From JAJVHZ01 sp041395385 (GTDB taxonomy: Bacteria; Pseudomonadota; Gammaproteobacteria; JAJPIJ01), in the NCBI GenBank assembly GCA_041395385.1, contig JAWLAN010000006.1, positions 463,187-527,186 of the forward strand: 64,000 nucleotides of DNA, read 5' to 3'. This document shows positions 1 to 8,675 of the stretch, in pieces (within the stretch, counting starts at the first letter, position 1; each line of letters starts with the position of its first letter). The position numbers were made by a program, and so were the translations under genes. Below the pieces are notes generated by a model. The model was not told the origin of the DNA. It made no database searches and worked only from the letters and a program-made list of their open reading frames with translations.

Positions 1-623
1 GGGATGTCGCCGCCGCGGCAGTCCCACCGGAATCCGCCGTCGTCGTGGCTGGGCCTGACGACCAGCGTCCTGCCGTGCAGGTTGGGGTAGCGCGGCGCAT
101 CGAAGGTGAGCGTGATCGCGCCATCCTGAGTCGAAACCATGCTGCCGACCGCGGTCGACAGCGAGTCCGGTTTCCTGCGCACGCCCGCCTCCCGCAGGTC
201 GGCAGGGTAGTGACGGTTCTCGCGCCAGTAGGACTCGATGGCCTTCTTCGCCGCGGCGACGTGCTCGAGCGCCTCGATGACGGCGACGCGCTCGCCGTAG
301 GTGGTGGAGCTCTTCGGCCCTTTCAGCACGATGAGCGGCGAGATCGCGGTGAAGAACAGCGTCGCGCAGCCCACCGCGTGCGAGAAGCCGCTGCTGCGGA
401 AACCCCTCACCCACCGGCCCTCGACAACACGGATGGTCAGCACGCCCAGGTAGGCCATGCACAGCAGGAAGACCACCGAGAAGATCGCCACCGTCACCCA
501 CATGAAGACGTCGTGGCAGGGGTCGCCCGGCAGGGTGAGCTGGATGAGCGTGTCGCAGGTCCACGCGCCCGCGGCGACGAGGACGCCGAACACGGCGGCG
601 CTCAAGGGGAGGGAGTTGCGCAT
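1..623 (-). CDS. Pilin-like membrane protein, C-terminus cut by window edge
   Basis: An open minus-strand frame runs from an ATG at 623 to the window edge, about 207 codons without a stop. The start MRNSLPLSAAVFGVLVAAGA begins a hydrophobic helix. Further hydrophobic segments follow at about residues 45-65 and 85-105. After that comes a soluble part with the sequence YGERVAVIEALEHVAAAKKA, an ESYWRENRHYP stretch and an IT-rich strand region. This alpha-helix-then-strand pattern, with a YP turn, resembles the pilin (PilA/PF00114-like) globular domain that occurs at the C-terminus of small polytopic proteins. It is not a classical type IV pilin, because no G|FT(L/I)xE prepilin cleavage site sits at the N-terminus. 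It is probably an inner-membrane protein of unknown role. Gene identity is inferred from fold-like pattern only. Confidence 0.6.
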   Translation of the reverse strand, partial: MRNSLPLSAAVFGVLVAAGAWTCDTLIQLTLPGDPCHDVFMWVTVAIFSVVFLLCMAYLGVLTIRVVEGRWVRGFRSSGFSHAVGCATLFFTAISPLIVLKGPKSSTTYGERVAVIEALEHVAAAKKAIESYWRENRHYPADLREAGVRRKPDSLSTAVGSMVSTQDGAITLTFDAPRYPNLHGRTLVVRPSHDDGGFRWDCRGGDI

Positions 624-777
624 GGACGCGCGCGATTATATCGGCTGCGGCGTCGGGCGCGAACAGCGGTTTTCGTTGCGCGCGTCTCACGCGCGACCGC
701 GGATCAAGGCGGCGATTGCCGGCGTCCGCACGGCCGCGCGACAGAACCGCGATCGCCGTCCTAGATCCTGCGCAACG

Positions 778-1917
778 TCAGAGCTTCGCCTCGGCCGAAG
801 GCGGGCCGGCGGGGATCGACGGCGTGCGCGGCAGCGGCCACACCTGCACGCGCTGGGCGCGCGGCGACATGCCGAAGAATTCCCGGTAGCAGGTGCTGAA
901 GTGCTGCGTGGAGGCGAAGCCGCAGGCGATGGCGATGTTGCCCACCGACATGTTGGTCTGCAGCAGCAGCTGCCGCGCCTGCCGCAGCCGCAGCTCCAGG
1001 TAGTAGCGCGTGGGAACGGTGTTCAGGTACTTGCGGAACAGCCGCTCCAGTTGACGGCGCGAGATGCCCACGTGCGCGGCCAGCTCGTCGATGCTGAGCG
1101 GCTCCTCGACGTTGGCCTCCATCAGCGCCACGGTCTCGCTCAGCAGCGGCTGCATCCGCCCCAGGCGCTCGCGCAGCGGCACGCGCTGCCGCTCGCTCGG
1201 TCCGCGTATCCGCTCGCAGAGGAACTCCTCCGAGATCGCCACCGCGAGATCGCGACTGTGCTCGCGCGCGATGAGGTTGAGCATCATGTCGAGCGGCGCG
1301 GTGCCGCCGGAGCAGGTGTAGCGATCGCGATCGATCTCGAAGAGCTCCTGCGAGACGCGCGCGGAGGGGAAGAGCTCGCGCAGGCTGGAGGCGTTCTCCC
1401 AATGAATGGTGCAGCGATAGCCGTCGAGCAGCCCGGCGCGCGCCAGCACGTAGGTGCCCGTGCACAGCGCGCCCAGCGGGATGCGCCGGCGCGCCAGCCG
1501 GTGCAGCGGCTCGCGCAGCACGTCCTGCCAGGCCTTCTCCACGCAGATCCCGCCGCAGACGAACAGGGCGTCGAGATCGGCGTGCGTGCCCGCGAGCGCG
1601 CTATCGGGCATGATCACCATGCCGTTGCTTGCCGCCACCGGCGCTCCGTCCAGCGTGTACAGCGTCCAGCGGTAGCGCTCCTCGCCGCTCAGCAGGTTGG
1701 CCATGCGCAGCGGTTCCACCGCCGAGGACATGGCGATCATCGAATAGTCCTTCAGGAGCAGGAAGCCGAAGTGCTTCGCCTTCGCGGGCGACGCCGGTTT
1801 CTGCAGGGCGCCCGCGACGATCTGGCCTTCCCTGCGCGCGACCGGCGCGCCGGTCGGGGAACCGGCGTCGGCGCCCAGGCCGCGATCCCGCGACGGACTG
1901 GTGAGCCAGCGGTTCAT
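778..1917 (-). CDS. GlxA/AraC-family transcriptional regulator, GbdR-like
   Basis: This is a DNA-binding regulator of the DJ-1/PfpI plus AraC architecture, the type of GbdR/CdhR that governs choline, betaine and carnitine catabolism. The amidase-like domain spans about residues 48-215, including the sequence GALCTGTYVLARAGL at the degenerate nucleophile elbow. The double helix-turn-helix lies at about 265-355 (ISRRQLERLFRKY and IACGFASTQHFS). I chose the ATG at 1917 because it overlaps the soxG stop as ATGA and has AGGTGG just upstream. A GTG at 1926 would add three residues. It is the last gene of the soxBDAG operon, so it is probably co-transcribed with the genes it may control. An N-terminal extension of about 45 residues is low complexity. 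Two paralogues lie in the window (7426-8499 and 26112-27095). Confidence 0.9.
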   Translation of the reverse strand: MNRWLTSPSRDRGLGADAGSPTGAPVARREGQIVAGALQKPASPAKAKHFGFLLLKDYSMIAMSSAVEPLRMANLLSGEERYRWTLYTLDGAPVAASNGMVIMPDSALAGTHADLDALFVCGGICVEKAWQDVLREPLHRLARRRIPLGALCTGTYVLARAGLLDGYRCTIHWENASSLRELFPSARVSQELFEIDRDRYTCSGGTAPLDMMLNLIAREHSRDLAVAISEEFLCERIRGPSERQRVPLRERLGRMQPLLSETVALMEANVEEPLSIDELAAHVGISRRQLERLFRKYLNTVPTRYYLELRLRQARQLLLQTNMSVGNIAIACGFASTQHFSTCYREFFGMSPRAQRVQVWPLPRTPSIPAGPPSAEAKL

Positions 1918-2471
1918 CGCGCCCACCTGCTGGCGTCGTGCAGCCAGTGCCAGAGATAGTCGGCGAAGCTGCGGCGCACGATGAGTTCATAGGCCTGCGT
2001 CGCCGGCAGCGCCTCGATCAGCACCGGCGCCTTGGCGATGAGCGTCTGCGCGCACTGCCCGTCGCCGAACACGCGCGGATGCAGGTCGAGCGCGCAGCCC
2101 TTCGCCAGCACGTCGCGGCCGCTCGCGCCGCGCAGGCGGATGGTGGTGTAGCCGCTGGTGACGTCGGTCACGGCCGAATGCACGCCGCCCAGGCTCAGGC
2201 GCAGGCCGCTCACGATCTCGGCGGCCGACTGCGAGAGGCTCACCAGCAGCCACTCCTCGGGTCCCAGCCAGAACACCTTCGCGGTCTCCGAGGCACCGAG
2301 CGTGTTCGGCTGCTGCGGCAGCTCGATCTTCAGCACGTCGCTCACTGCGCCTGCCACGTTCGGCGCCGCCGGGTCGCCGCGAAGATTCACGTAGTGCAGG
2401 CCGGGGACCTCCTCGATCTGCAGCCGCCCGCCGGCGGCGTCACGCAACGCACTGCGCAGGATGTCAGCCAT
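1914..2471 (-). CDS. soxG: Sarcosine oxidase gamma subunit
   Basis: This is the small GcvT-like subunit of the heterotetrameric cytoplasmic sarcosine oxidase, which oxidatively demethylates sarcosine to glycine and passes the one-carbon unit to tetrahydrofolate. The 185-residue length fits the family. Conserved features include the WLGPEEWLLVS stretch, DVTSGYTTIRLRGASGRDVL and the terminal FADYLWHWL. It overlaps the end of soxA by 8 bp and overlaps the downstream regulator by 4 bp, so the genes are translationally coupled. Position in the order soxB-D-A-G supports the call strongly. Nothing unusual is seen in the reading frame. Confidence 0.95.
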   Translation of the reverse strand: MADILRSALRDAAGGRLQIEEVPGLHYVNLRGDPAAPNVAGAVSDVLKIELPQQPNTLGASETAKVFWLGPEEWLLVSLSQSAAEIVSGLRLSLGGVHSAVTDVTSGYTTIRLRGASGRDVLAKGCALDLHPRVFGDGQCAQTLIAKAPVLIEALPATQAYELIVRRSFADYLWHWLHDASRWAR

Positions 2472-5400
2472 GTTGTCGCTTTCCCTCTCGATCCAGGAAC
2501 ACGGGATCGTTGATCGTGGCCGGCGCGACGCGGCCGTCGCCCAGCGTGACGTAGACCGTCTGCCCCATGCGCGATCGCCCGCTCTGCAGCACCGCCAGCG
2601 CGATGGAGCGGCCGAGCGCCTCGCTGAAATAGCTCGAGGTCACGTGCCCGGTGGTCCTCACCGGCGCGGTCCACTGCGGCTCGCCGAGGATCTGCCCGCC
2701 CTCGGGCAGCACCAGCGCCGGGTCGGCGGACAGCAACCCCACGAGCTGTTTGCGATCGGTGCGCGCGGTGTCGGCGCGGGCGAAGGATCGGCGGCCGATG
2801 AAGTCCTTGCTCTTCGAGACGATCCACTCCATGCCCAGGTCCTGCGGCGTGAGCGAGCCGTCTGTGTCCTGGCCGACGATGACGTAGCCCTTCTCGGCGC
2901 GCAGCACGTGCATGGTCTCGGTGCCGTAGGGCGTGATGCCGTGCGGCGCGCCTGCGCTCATGAGCGCCTCCCAGACGTGGCGGGCGTAGTTCGCCGGCAC
3001 GTTGACCTCGTAGGCCAGCTCGCCGGAGAAGCTGATGCGGGCGACGCGCGCGGCGACTTCCGCCACCGTGCCGTCGCGGAAGCCCATGAACGGGAAGCTC
3101 GCGGCCTCGAAGTCGATGTCGCCGCACACGCTCTTCATCAGCTCCCGGCTGCGCGGCCCGACCACGGCCATCGTCGCCCAGTGATCGGTCACCGAGGTGA
3201 GATACACCTTCAGCTCCGGCCACTCCGTCTGCAGCCAGCGCTCCAGCCACGCGTACACGCGCGCCGCGCCGCCGGTGGTGGTGGTCATGAGGAAGTGGTT
3301 CTCGCCGAGCCGCGAGGTCACCCCGTCGTCCATCACCATGCCGTCCTCGCGCAGCATGAGGCCGTAGCGGCACTGCCCGACCTTCAGCGTATGCCAGTTG
3401 TTGGTGTAGACGCGGTTGAGGAACTCGGCGGCGTCCGGTCCCTGGATATCGATCTTGCCCAGCGTCGAGGCGTCCATCATCGCCACGGCGTTGCGCGCGG
3501 CGTGGCACTCGCGCCGCACGGCCTCGTGCATGGTCTCGCCGGGTTTCGGGTAGTACCACGGCCGCTTCCACTGGCCGACGTTTTCGAACTCCGCGCCGTG
3601 CTCCACGTGCCAGGCGTGCAGCGCGGTCAGGCGTATCGGCTCGAACAGCTCGCCGAGATCGCGCCCGGCGATCGCGCCGAAGGTCACCGGCGTGTAGTTG
3701 GGCCGGAAGGTGGTGGTGCCCGTGGCGGCGATGTCCTGCCCGAGGGCCTGCGCAAGGATGGCCAGCCCGTTGATGTTGCCGAGCTTGCCCTGGTCGGTGC
3801 CGAAGCCGAGTGCGGTGTAGCGCTTCACGTGCTCGACGGAGTGGTAGCCCTCGCGCGCCGCGAGAAAGACGTCCGAGGCCGACACGTCGTTCTGCAGATC
3901 GAGGAACTGCTTGGCGCCGCGGGCGTGCCCCGGCGGATCGGGCACGCGCCACAGCGGTCGCAGCGCATACTCGTGGCGCTCCAGCGTCCCGGGTCCGGGC
4001 GGCAGCGTGGCGGCGGCCTCCTGGCCGGTCTCGCGCGCGGCGGCCGTGCCGGCCTCGTAGCCCTCGCGCAGGCAGTCGGCGAGCGCGAAGCTGCCGCGGC
4101 AGCCGCCCACGGAGCGTTGCGGCTGCACGGCGGGACCGGGCACGAAGGCTGCCAGCCTCTCGTCGAACAGCGGCCGGCCGCCGGACTGCGCATACAGGTG
4201 CACGATCGGGCTGTGGCCGCCGGAGACGCCGATCAGATCACAGTCGACGACGGTGGTGTCGTTGCCGCGCAACCCGGTCGCATCGGCGCCGAGCGAGGCC
4301 ACCACTGCGGCCTGCACGTGGCGGCGGCCGCGCACGTCGACGATCGCCGAGCCGGCCATGAGCCGGATGCCGCGCTGGCGCGCCGCCTCGTAGTGCGGCC
4401 CCTGCGGCTGCTCGCGTGCATCGACCACGGCGGCCACCCGGATGCCGGCATCGAGCAGATCGAGCACGGTCGCGTAGGCGCTGTCGTTGTTGGTGAAGAT
4501 GACGGCACTGGTGCCGGCGCGCACCGCGTAGCGGCGCGTGTACGCCGAGATCGCCGAGGCCAGCATGACGCCCGGCCGGTCGTTGTTGGTGAACACCAGC
4601 GGGCGCTCGCAGGCGCCGGTGGCGAGGATCACCTGCCTGGCGCGCACGCGCCAGACGCGCTCGCGCGGGCCGCGGCGCTGATCCTCGGGCAGGTGATCGG
4701 TCAGCCGCTCGGCGATGGTGAGGAAGTTGTGGTCGTGATAGCCGAACACCGTGCTGCGAGCGAGCACGCGCACCTCGGGGAAGGTGGCGAGCTCGGCCAG
4801 CGTGCGGCGCAACCAGCTCGCCGCCGGCAGGGCGTCGATGGACTCGCGGCTGTAGAGCAGGCTGCCGCCGGGCTCGGACTGCTCGTCGGCGACGATGACC
4901 CGTGCGCCACTGCGCGCGGCGGCCAGCGCCGCGGCGAGTCCCGCCGGTCCGGCGCCGGCCACGAGCACGTCGCAGTGCGCGTTGTGCTTCTCGTAATAGT
5001 CGGGGTCGCGCTCCGCCGGCGTCTCGCCCAGGCCCGCGGCCTTGCGGATGAAGTGTTCGTAGTGCCTCCAGAACGACTTCGGCCACATGAAGGTCTTGTA
5101 GTAGAAGCCGGCCGGCAGCAGCCGCGAGAACAGGCCGTTGAGCGACAGCAGGTCGTACTCCAGGCTCGGCCAGCAGTTCACGCTGCGCGCGCTCAGGCCC
5201 TCGTGGATCTCCACCTGCGTGGCACGCGCGTTCGGGACGGTGCGCGAGCCCTCGCCGAGCTGCACGACGGCATTGGATTCCTCGGCGCCGGCGCCGACGA
5301 TGCCGCGCGGGCGATGGTACTTCCAGCTGCGCGCGACCATGTGCACGCCATTGGCGAGCAGCGCCGAGGCGAGCGTGTCGCCCTCGTAGCCCGGAAACTG

Positions 5401-5478
5401 GCGGCCGTTGAAGCTGAAGGTGACCGGGCGATCGCGATGGATGCGGCCGCCGTGGCGCAGGCGCGCGGGCTGCGTCAT
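2464..5478 (-). CDS. soxA: Sarcosine oxidase alpha subunit
   Basis: This is the large 1004-residue subunit of tetrameric sarcosine oxidase. It carries the NAD+ site and the folate-binding half of the reaction. The N-terminal part (about 20-100) has the ferredoxin-like fold typical of the family, with a SWKYHRPRGI motif. A Rossmann dinucleotide-binding motif VLVAGAGPAGLAAALAAARS starts at residue 171. The C-terminal third, from about residue 600, is a GcvT/aminomethyltransferase-like domain that receives the methylene group. The start at 5478 overlaps the soxD stop as ATGA. The product works with SoxB, SoxD and SoxG encoded around it. Length and domain order match the family, and no frameshift is seen. 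Confidence 0.96.
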   Translation of the reverse strand: MTQPARLRHGGRIHRDRPVTFSFNGRQFPGYEGDTLASALLANGVHMVARSWKYHRPRGIVGAGAEESNAVVQLGEGSRTVPNARATQVEIHEGLSARSVNCWPSLEYDLLSLNGLFSRLLPAGFYYKTFMWPKSFWRHYEHFIRKAAGLGETPAERDPDYYEKHNAHCDVLVAGAGPAGLAAALAAARSGARVIVADEQSEPGGSLLYSRESIDALPAASWLRRTLAELATFPEVRVLARSTVFGYHDHNFLTIAERLTDHLPEDQRRGPRERVWRVRARQVILATGACERPLVFTNNDRPGVMLASAISAYTRRYAVRAGTSAVIFTNNDSAYATVLDLLDAGIRVAAVVDAREQPQGPHYEAARQRGIRLMAGSAIVDVRGRRHVQAAVVASLGADATGLRGNDTTVVDCDLIGVSGGHSPIVHLYAQSGGRPLFDERLAAFVPGPAVQPQRSVGGCRGSFALADCLREGYEAGTAAARETGQEAAATLPPGPGTLERHEYALRPLWRVPDPPGHARGAKQFLDLQNDVSASDVFLAAREGYHSVEHVKRYTALGFGTDQGKLGNINGLAILAQALGQDIAATGTTTFRPNYTPVTFGAIAGRDLGELFEPIRLTALHAWHVEHGAEFENVGQWKRPWYYPKPGETMHEAVRRECHAARNAVAMMDASTLGKIDIQGPDAAEFLNRVYTNNWHTLKVGQCRYGLMLREDGMVMDDGVTSRLGENHFLMTTTTGGAARVYAWLERWLQTEWPELKVYLTSVTDHWATMAVVGPRSRELMKSVCGDIDFEAASFPFMGFRDGTVAEVAARVARISFSGELAYEVNVPANYARHVWEALMSAGAPHGITPYGTETMHVLRAEKGYVIVGQDTDGSLTPQDLGMEWIVSKSKDFIGRRSFARADTARTDRKQLVGLLSADPALVLPEGGQILGEPQWTAPVRTTGHVTSSYFSEALGRSIALAVLQSGRSRMGQTVYVTLGDGRVAPATINDPVFLDREGKRQHG

Positions 5479-5750
5479 GTCGCCTCCCCCGCGGCGCCGA
5501 GCTTCTCGATGCCGTCGATGCGGTAGGTGACGGTGTCGCGGCGGACGATGAACCAGCGGCGGCAGCCGTGCGCGTGCCACCACTGCTCGCGGTGCAGGCC
5601 GCGGTGGTTGCTGCGCATGAACAGGTAGTCGGCCCACTCGTCGTCGGAGACCGCGTCCGGCTCCTTCGGCCGGACGATGCCGGCCTCGCCGCCACAGCTG
5701 AATTCGCTCTCGGCGCGCGGACCGCACCAGGGACAGGTGATGAGCAGCAT
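5475..5750 (-). CDS. soxD: Sarcosine oxidase delta subunit, zinc-binding
   Basis: This is the smallest subunit (91 residues) of heterotetrameric sarcosine oxidase. Metal ligands expected for its structural zinc are visible: C6 and C9 in ITCPWCGPR, and H59 and C63 in WWHAHGCRRWF. The conserved DEWADYLFMRSN stretch is also present. It lies between soxB and soxA and overlaps soxA by 4 bp. The gap to soxB upstream is 147 bp and is filled with short imperfect repeats, an unusually loose junction for an operon that is otherwise overlapping. Confidence 0.95.
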   Translation of the reverse strand: MLLITCPWCGPRAESEFSCGGEAGIVRPKEPDAVSDDEWADYLFMRSNHRGLHREQWWHAHGCRRWFIVRRDTVTYRIDGIEKLGAAGEAT

Positions 5751-5897
5751 GTCGTTCGTTATCCGTGATTCGTCATTCGTGAATCGTGATTCGTTATTGG
5801 TGGTTCGGCGTGTGGGTTGTCTGCGCAGTTGTCGTGTCGGCTCGGTAGCTACGGATTACGAATCACCAATCACCAATCGCGAGTCGCCAGTTACCGT
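5751..5897. repeat. Short ATTCGTGATTCG-type repeats between soxB and soxD
   Basis: The intergenic stretch contains repeated, degenerate copies of TTCGTGATTCGT-like words at about 5755-5805 and complementary words (GAATCACCAATCACCAATCG) at about 5858-5880. Together they can fold into an imperfect hairpin. No coding sequence is visible. The repeats lie inside an operon and could affect mRNA stability or relative subunit levels. That role is inference. Confidence 0.6.
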
Positions 5898-7148
5898 CTA
5901 GTGCGCGACGCCGGCGGCGCCGTGTTCGTCGATGAGATGGCCGCTGGTGAACCGTTCCAGCGAGAAGGCCGCGTTCTGCGGGTGCGGCTCGTCGTGCGCG
6001 ATGGTGTGCGCGAACACGAAGCCGGACCCGGGAGTGGCCTTGAAGCCGCCGGTGCCCCAGCCGCAGTTGAAGTACAGGCCGCGCACCGGGGTCCTGCTCA
6101 GGATCGGGCAGGCGTCGGGACAGATGTCGACGATGCCGCCCCACTGCCGGTTCATGCGCACGCGCGAGAGGCTCGGGAACAGCTCGACGATCGCCGCCAG
6201 CGTGCCCTCGATGACGTGGAAGCTGCCGCGCTGGCCGTAGCCGGCGTACTGATCGATGCCGGCGCCGATCACCAGGTCGCCCTTGTCGGACTGGCTGATG
6301 TAGCCGTGCACGGCGTTGGACATGATCACGGTGTGGATGACGGGTTTCATCGGCTCGGAGACCAGCGCCTGCAGCGGATGGCTCTCCAGAGGCAGCCTCA
6401 ATTCCGCCATCGCCGCGATCACGCTGGAGTTGCCGGCGGCCACCACACCGACCTTGCCGGCGCCGATGTAGCCGCGCGAGGTCTCCACGCCGATCACCCT
6501 GCCGTTCTCGCGGCGGATGCCGGTGACGGCGCAGTTCTGGATGATGTCCACCCCTCGCGCATCGGCGGCGCGCGCGTAACCCCAGGCCACCGCGTCGTGG
6601 CGCGCCACACCGCCGCGACGCTGCAGGGAGGCGCCGAGCACCGGGTAGCGGGCGCCGGGCGAGGTGTTGAGGATGGGCACCATGGCCTTGACCTGCGCGG
6701 CGGTCAGCACCTCCGCGTCGATGCCTTGCAGGCGATTGGCGTTCACGCGCCGGTGGATATCGCGCATGTCCTGCAGGCTGTGGCCGAGGTTCAGCACGCC
6801 GCGCTGGCTGAACATGACGTTGTAGTTGAGGTCCTGGCTCAGGCCCTCCCACAGCTTCAGCGACAGCTCGTAGAGATGCGCGGCCTCGTCCCAGAGGTAG
6901 TTGGAGCGCACGATGGTGGTGTTGCGGCCGGTGTTGCCGCCGCCCAGCCAGCCCTTCTCGAGCACCGCGACATTGGTGATGCCGTGCTCCTTGGCGAGGT
7001 AGTACGCGGTCGCCAGCCCGTGGCCGCCGCCGCCGACGATGATCACGTCGTAGGCCGGCTTCGGCTCGGGGCTGCGCCAGGCGGCCTGCCAGCCCTCGTG
7101 ATAGCTGAGCGCATTGCGCAGCAGGCTGAAAATCGAATAACGCTGCAT
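5898..7148 (-). CDS. soxB: Sarcosine oxidase beta subunit
   Basis: This is the catalytic FAD/FMN flavoprotein subunit that oxidises sarcosine. The product is 416 residues from the ATG at 7148. The FAD-binding motif YDVIIVGGGGHGLATAYYLA begins at residue 33. The family's covalent-FMN histidine is most likely H184 in the sequence GVARHDAVAWGYAR. The C-terminal GGIVDICPDACPI and GWGTGGFKATPGSG stretches match the family. It is the first gene of the operon soxB-D-A-G-regulator, transcribed away from the divergent regulator at 7426. Longer upstream reading in the same frame is low complexity and lacks family similarity, so the start at MQRYSIFSLLRNAL is preferred. Confidence 0.96.
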   Translation of the reverse strand: MQRYSIFSLLRNALSYHEGWQAAWRSPEPKPAYDVIIVGGGGHGLATAYYLAKEHGITNVAVLEKGWLGGGNTGRNTTIVRSNYLWDEAAHLYELSLKLWEGLSQDLNYNVMFSQRGVLNLGHSLQDMRDIHRRVNANRLQGIDAEVLTAAQVKAMVPILNTSPGARYPVLGASLQRRGGVARHDAVAWGYARAADARGVDIIQNCAVTGIRRENGRVIGVETSRGYIGAGKVGVVAAGNSSVIAAMAELRLPLESHPLQALVSEPMKPVIHTVIMSNAVHGYISQSDKGDLVIGAGIDQYAGYGQRGSFHVIEGTLAAIVELFPSLSRVRMNRQWGGIVDICPDACPILSRTPVRGLYFNCGWGTGGFKATPGSGFVFAHTIAHDEPHPQNAAFSLERFTSGHLIDEHGAAGVAH

Positions 7149-7425
7149 GGCGGGCGCGTCTCTCGTCCGGATCGGGGAGAGCATCAGACTGCAAAGTGCG
7201 GATTTGCGACAGGAACGGAGCTGACAACTTTCTTGTAGGAATGCGACATCGGCGCGAGGGCGGCCGGCGGGGCCGGCCGGGCCGGGGCGCGTGCGCCGTT
7301 TTGGATCAGCGGCATGGAGCCTGGTACCGGGGCCGCGCCGGGTGCGCTGCAACAACCTGCCAACCTTGCCGGCCCGGTGCCGCGCTGACTAGACTGGCTG
7401 TAACTACGCCGCATTTTCACAACTC
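7149..7425. promoter_or_regulatory. Divergent promoter region soxB / GlxA-type regulator
   Basis: This 277-bp non-coding stretch separates divergently transcribed genes and must hold both promoters. It contains two copies of TGCGACA (7205-7211 and 7242-7248) and a CTGACAA word at 7220-7226. The CTGACAA word also occurs in the dgcA upstream region. I could not assign -35 and -10 boxes with confidence. Spaced direct repeats are typical of AraC-family operators, but assignment to any of the three GlxA-type regulators is inference. Confidence 0.45.
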
Positions 7426-8499
7426 ATGTGCCCTCAGCCGGAGCCCCGCAGCGAAGGACGGCCCCACGAAGCCGGCAGGCCCATGCTGTCGGTGCAGTTC
7501 GTGCTGCTCCCGCACTTCACCCTGCTGCCGTTCTCGGCCTTCATCGACGCCCTGCGGCTGGCGGGCGACGAGGGCGATCTGAGCCGGCAGATCAATTGCA
7601 CGTGGACGATCGCCGCGGCCTCCAAGGATCCGGTGTGCTCCAGTTGCGGCGTGGCGATCACGCCCTGGGAGACCTTCGGCGATCCCCGGCGCTTCGACTA
7701 CGTCGTCGTCTGCGGCGGGCTGCTGCATCGCGGGCCGCAGACCGACGCGCCGACGCTCGCCTACCTGCGTCTGGTCGCCGCCGCCGGGGTGAAGCTCGTG
7801 GGCCTGTGCACCGGCAGCTTCGCGCTGGTGCGCGCGGGCCTGATGCGCGGCCGGCGCTGCTGCGTGAGCTGGTACCACTACCAGGATCTGCTGCGCGAGT
7901 TCCCGGGCGTACAGGCGGTGGCGGATCAATTGTTCGTGGTCGACGGGGATCGCATCACCTGCGCCGGCGGCCAGGGCGCCATCGACGTCGCCGCCTGGAT
8001 CATCGAGCACCACTGCGGTCATGCCTGGGCGCAGAAGAGCCTGCGCATCATGCTGGTGGACGGCGCGCGCCCGCAGACCGCGCCGCAGCCGCACCCGCCG
8101 CTCACCGAGGCCGCGCGCGACGACCGGGTGCGCCGCGCGCAGCTGCTCATCGAGCAGAATCTCGGGGAACCGCTGAGCGTGGCGGAGCTCGCCACGCGGC
8201 TGTCGCTGTCGAAGCGGCAGCTGGAGCGCCTGTTCAAGGAGGAACTCGGCATCGGGCCTCTGGACTACGATCGCCGCTTCCGCCTCAACTACGGCCTGTG
8301 GCTGCTGTGCCACACGCGCCGCACGGTGACGCAGATCGCGCTGGACTGCGGCTTTGCCGACAGCTCGCACTTCACGCGCGCCTGCCGGCAGGCCTTCGGC
8401 CGCACCCCGGGGCAGTTGCGCGACGAGCGCGCGCTCGCAACGCCGCCCGCGGGCGATCTTCCCGCGGCGCTGGCGTCGGGCTCCGTGCCGGTGCATTGA
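7426..8499 (+). CDS. GlxA/AraC-family transcriptional regulator
   Basis: This is a second regulator of the DJ-1/PfpI plus AraC type (357 residues). The N-terminal part has FVLLPHFTLLPFSAFIDALR and the GLCTGSFALVRAGLM elbow. The C-terminal HTH region starts at about residue 241 (EPLSVAELATRLSLSKRQLE, then IALDCGFADSSHFTRACRQAF). It sits divergent to soxB and upstream of dgcA, so it probably controls one or both. Its sequence is more distant from the GbdR-like regulators at 778 and 26112 than they are from each other. The start is uncertain: an ATG at 7483 with GGCAGG upstream would give MLSVQFVLLPHF, closer to the usual family N-terminus. No good ribosome-binding site precedes 7426. Confidence 0.85.
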   Translation: MCPQPEPRSEGRPHEAGRPMLSVQFVLLPHFTLLPFSAFIDALRLAGDEGDLSRQINCTWTIAAASKDPVCSSCGVAITPWETFGDPRRFDYVVVCGGLLHRGPQTDAPTLAYLRLVAAAGVKLVGLCTGSFALVRAGLMRGRRCCVSWYHYQDLLREFPGVQAVADQLFVVDGDRITCAGGQGAIDVAAWIIEHHCGHAWAQKSLRIMLVDGARPQTAPQPHPPLTEAARDDRVRRAQLLIEQNLGEPLSVAELATRLSLSKRQLERLFKEELGIGPLDYDRRFRLNYGLWLLCHTRRTVTQIALDCGFADSSHFTRACRQAFGRTPGQLRDERALATPPAGDLPAALASGSVPVH

Positions 8500-8538
8500 T
8501 GGCGGCCGCGCCTGCCGCCGCGGCGGTTGGCGCAATCT

Positions 8539-8553
8539 GACAAGTGCATGTCG
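8539..8553 (-). promoter_or_regulatory. Candidate shared operator upstream of dgcA
   Basis: On the minus strand this reads CGACATGCACTTGTC, an instance of CGACNNGCASTTGTS. The same pattern occurs between mttB and the GbdR-like gene (25994-26008) and upstream of betBA and the porin (58164-58178). It lies about 125 bp before the dgcA start. GACA and TGTC halves form a loose inverted repeat. Binding by a GbdR-like regulator is inference. Confidence 0.5.
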
Positions 8554-8675
8554 CGGGCGACGCGCCCGGGGAGGTGGGCGCGGTTCATCATGCGAATCGA
8601 CGAAGTCCCGGTATCGGCTCCGGCGCGCGGCCCGACACGAGGCGCGTGCCGACGTAAGGAGAGTGGCGAGCGAGC

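Noticed and set aside
2461..5526. Very long plus-strand open frame antisense to soxA (similarly 8289-10676 minus, 10399-13260 minus, 14827-17088 minus and 54913-56517 plus)
   Set aside because: High GC suppresses stop codons on opposite strands. The products are Arg/His/Ala-rich with no family resemblance, and they lie across well-supported genes.
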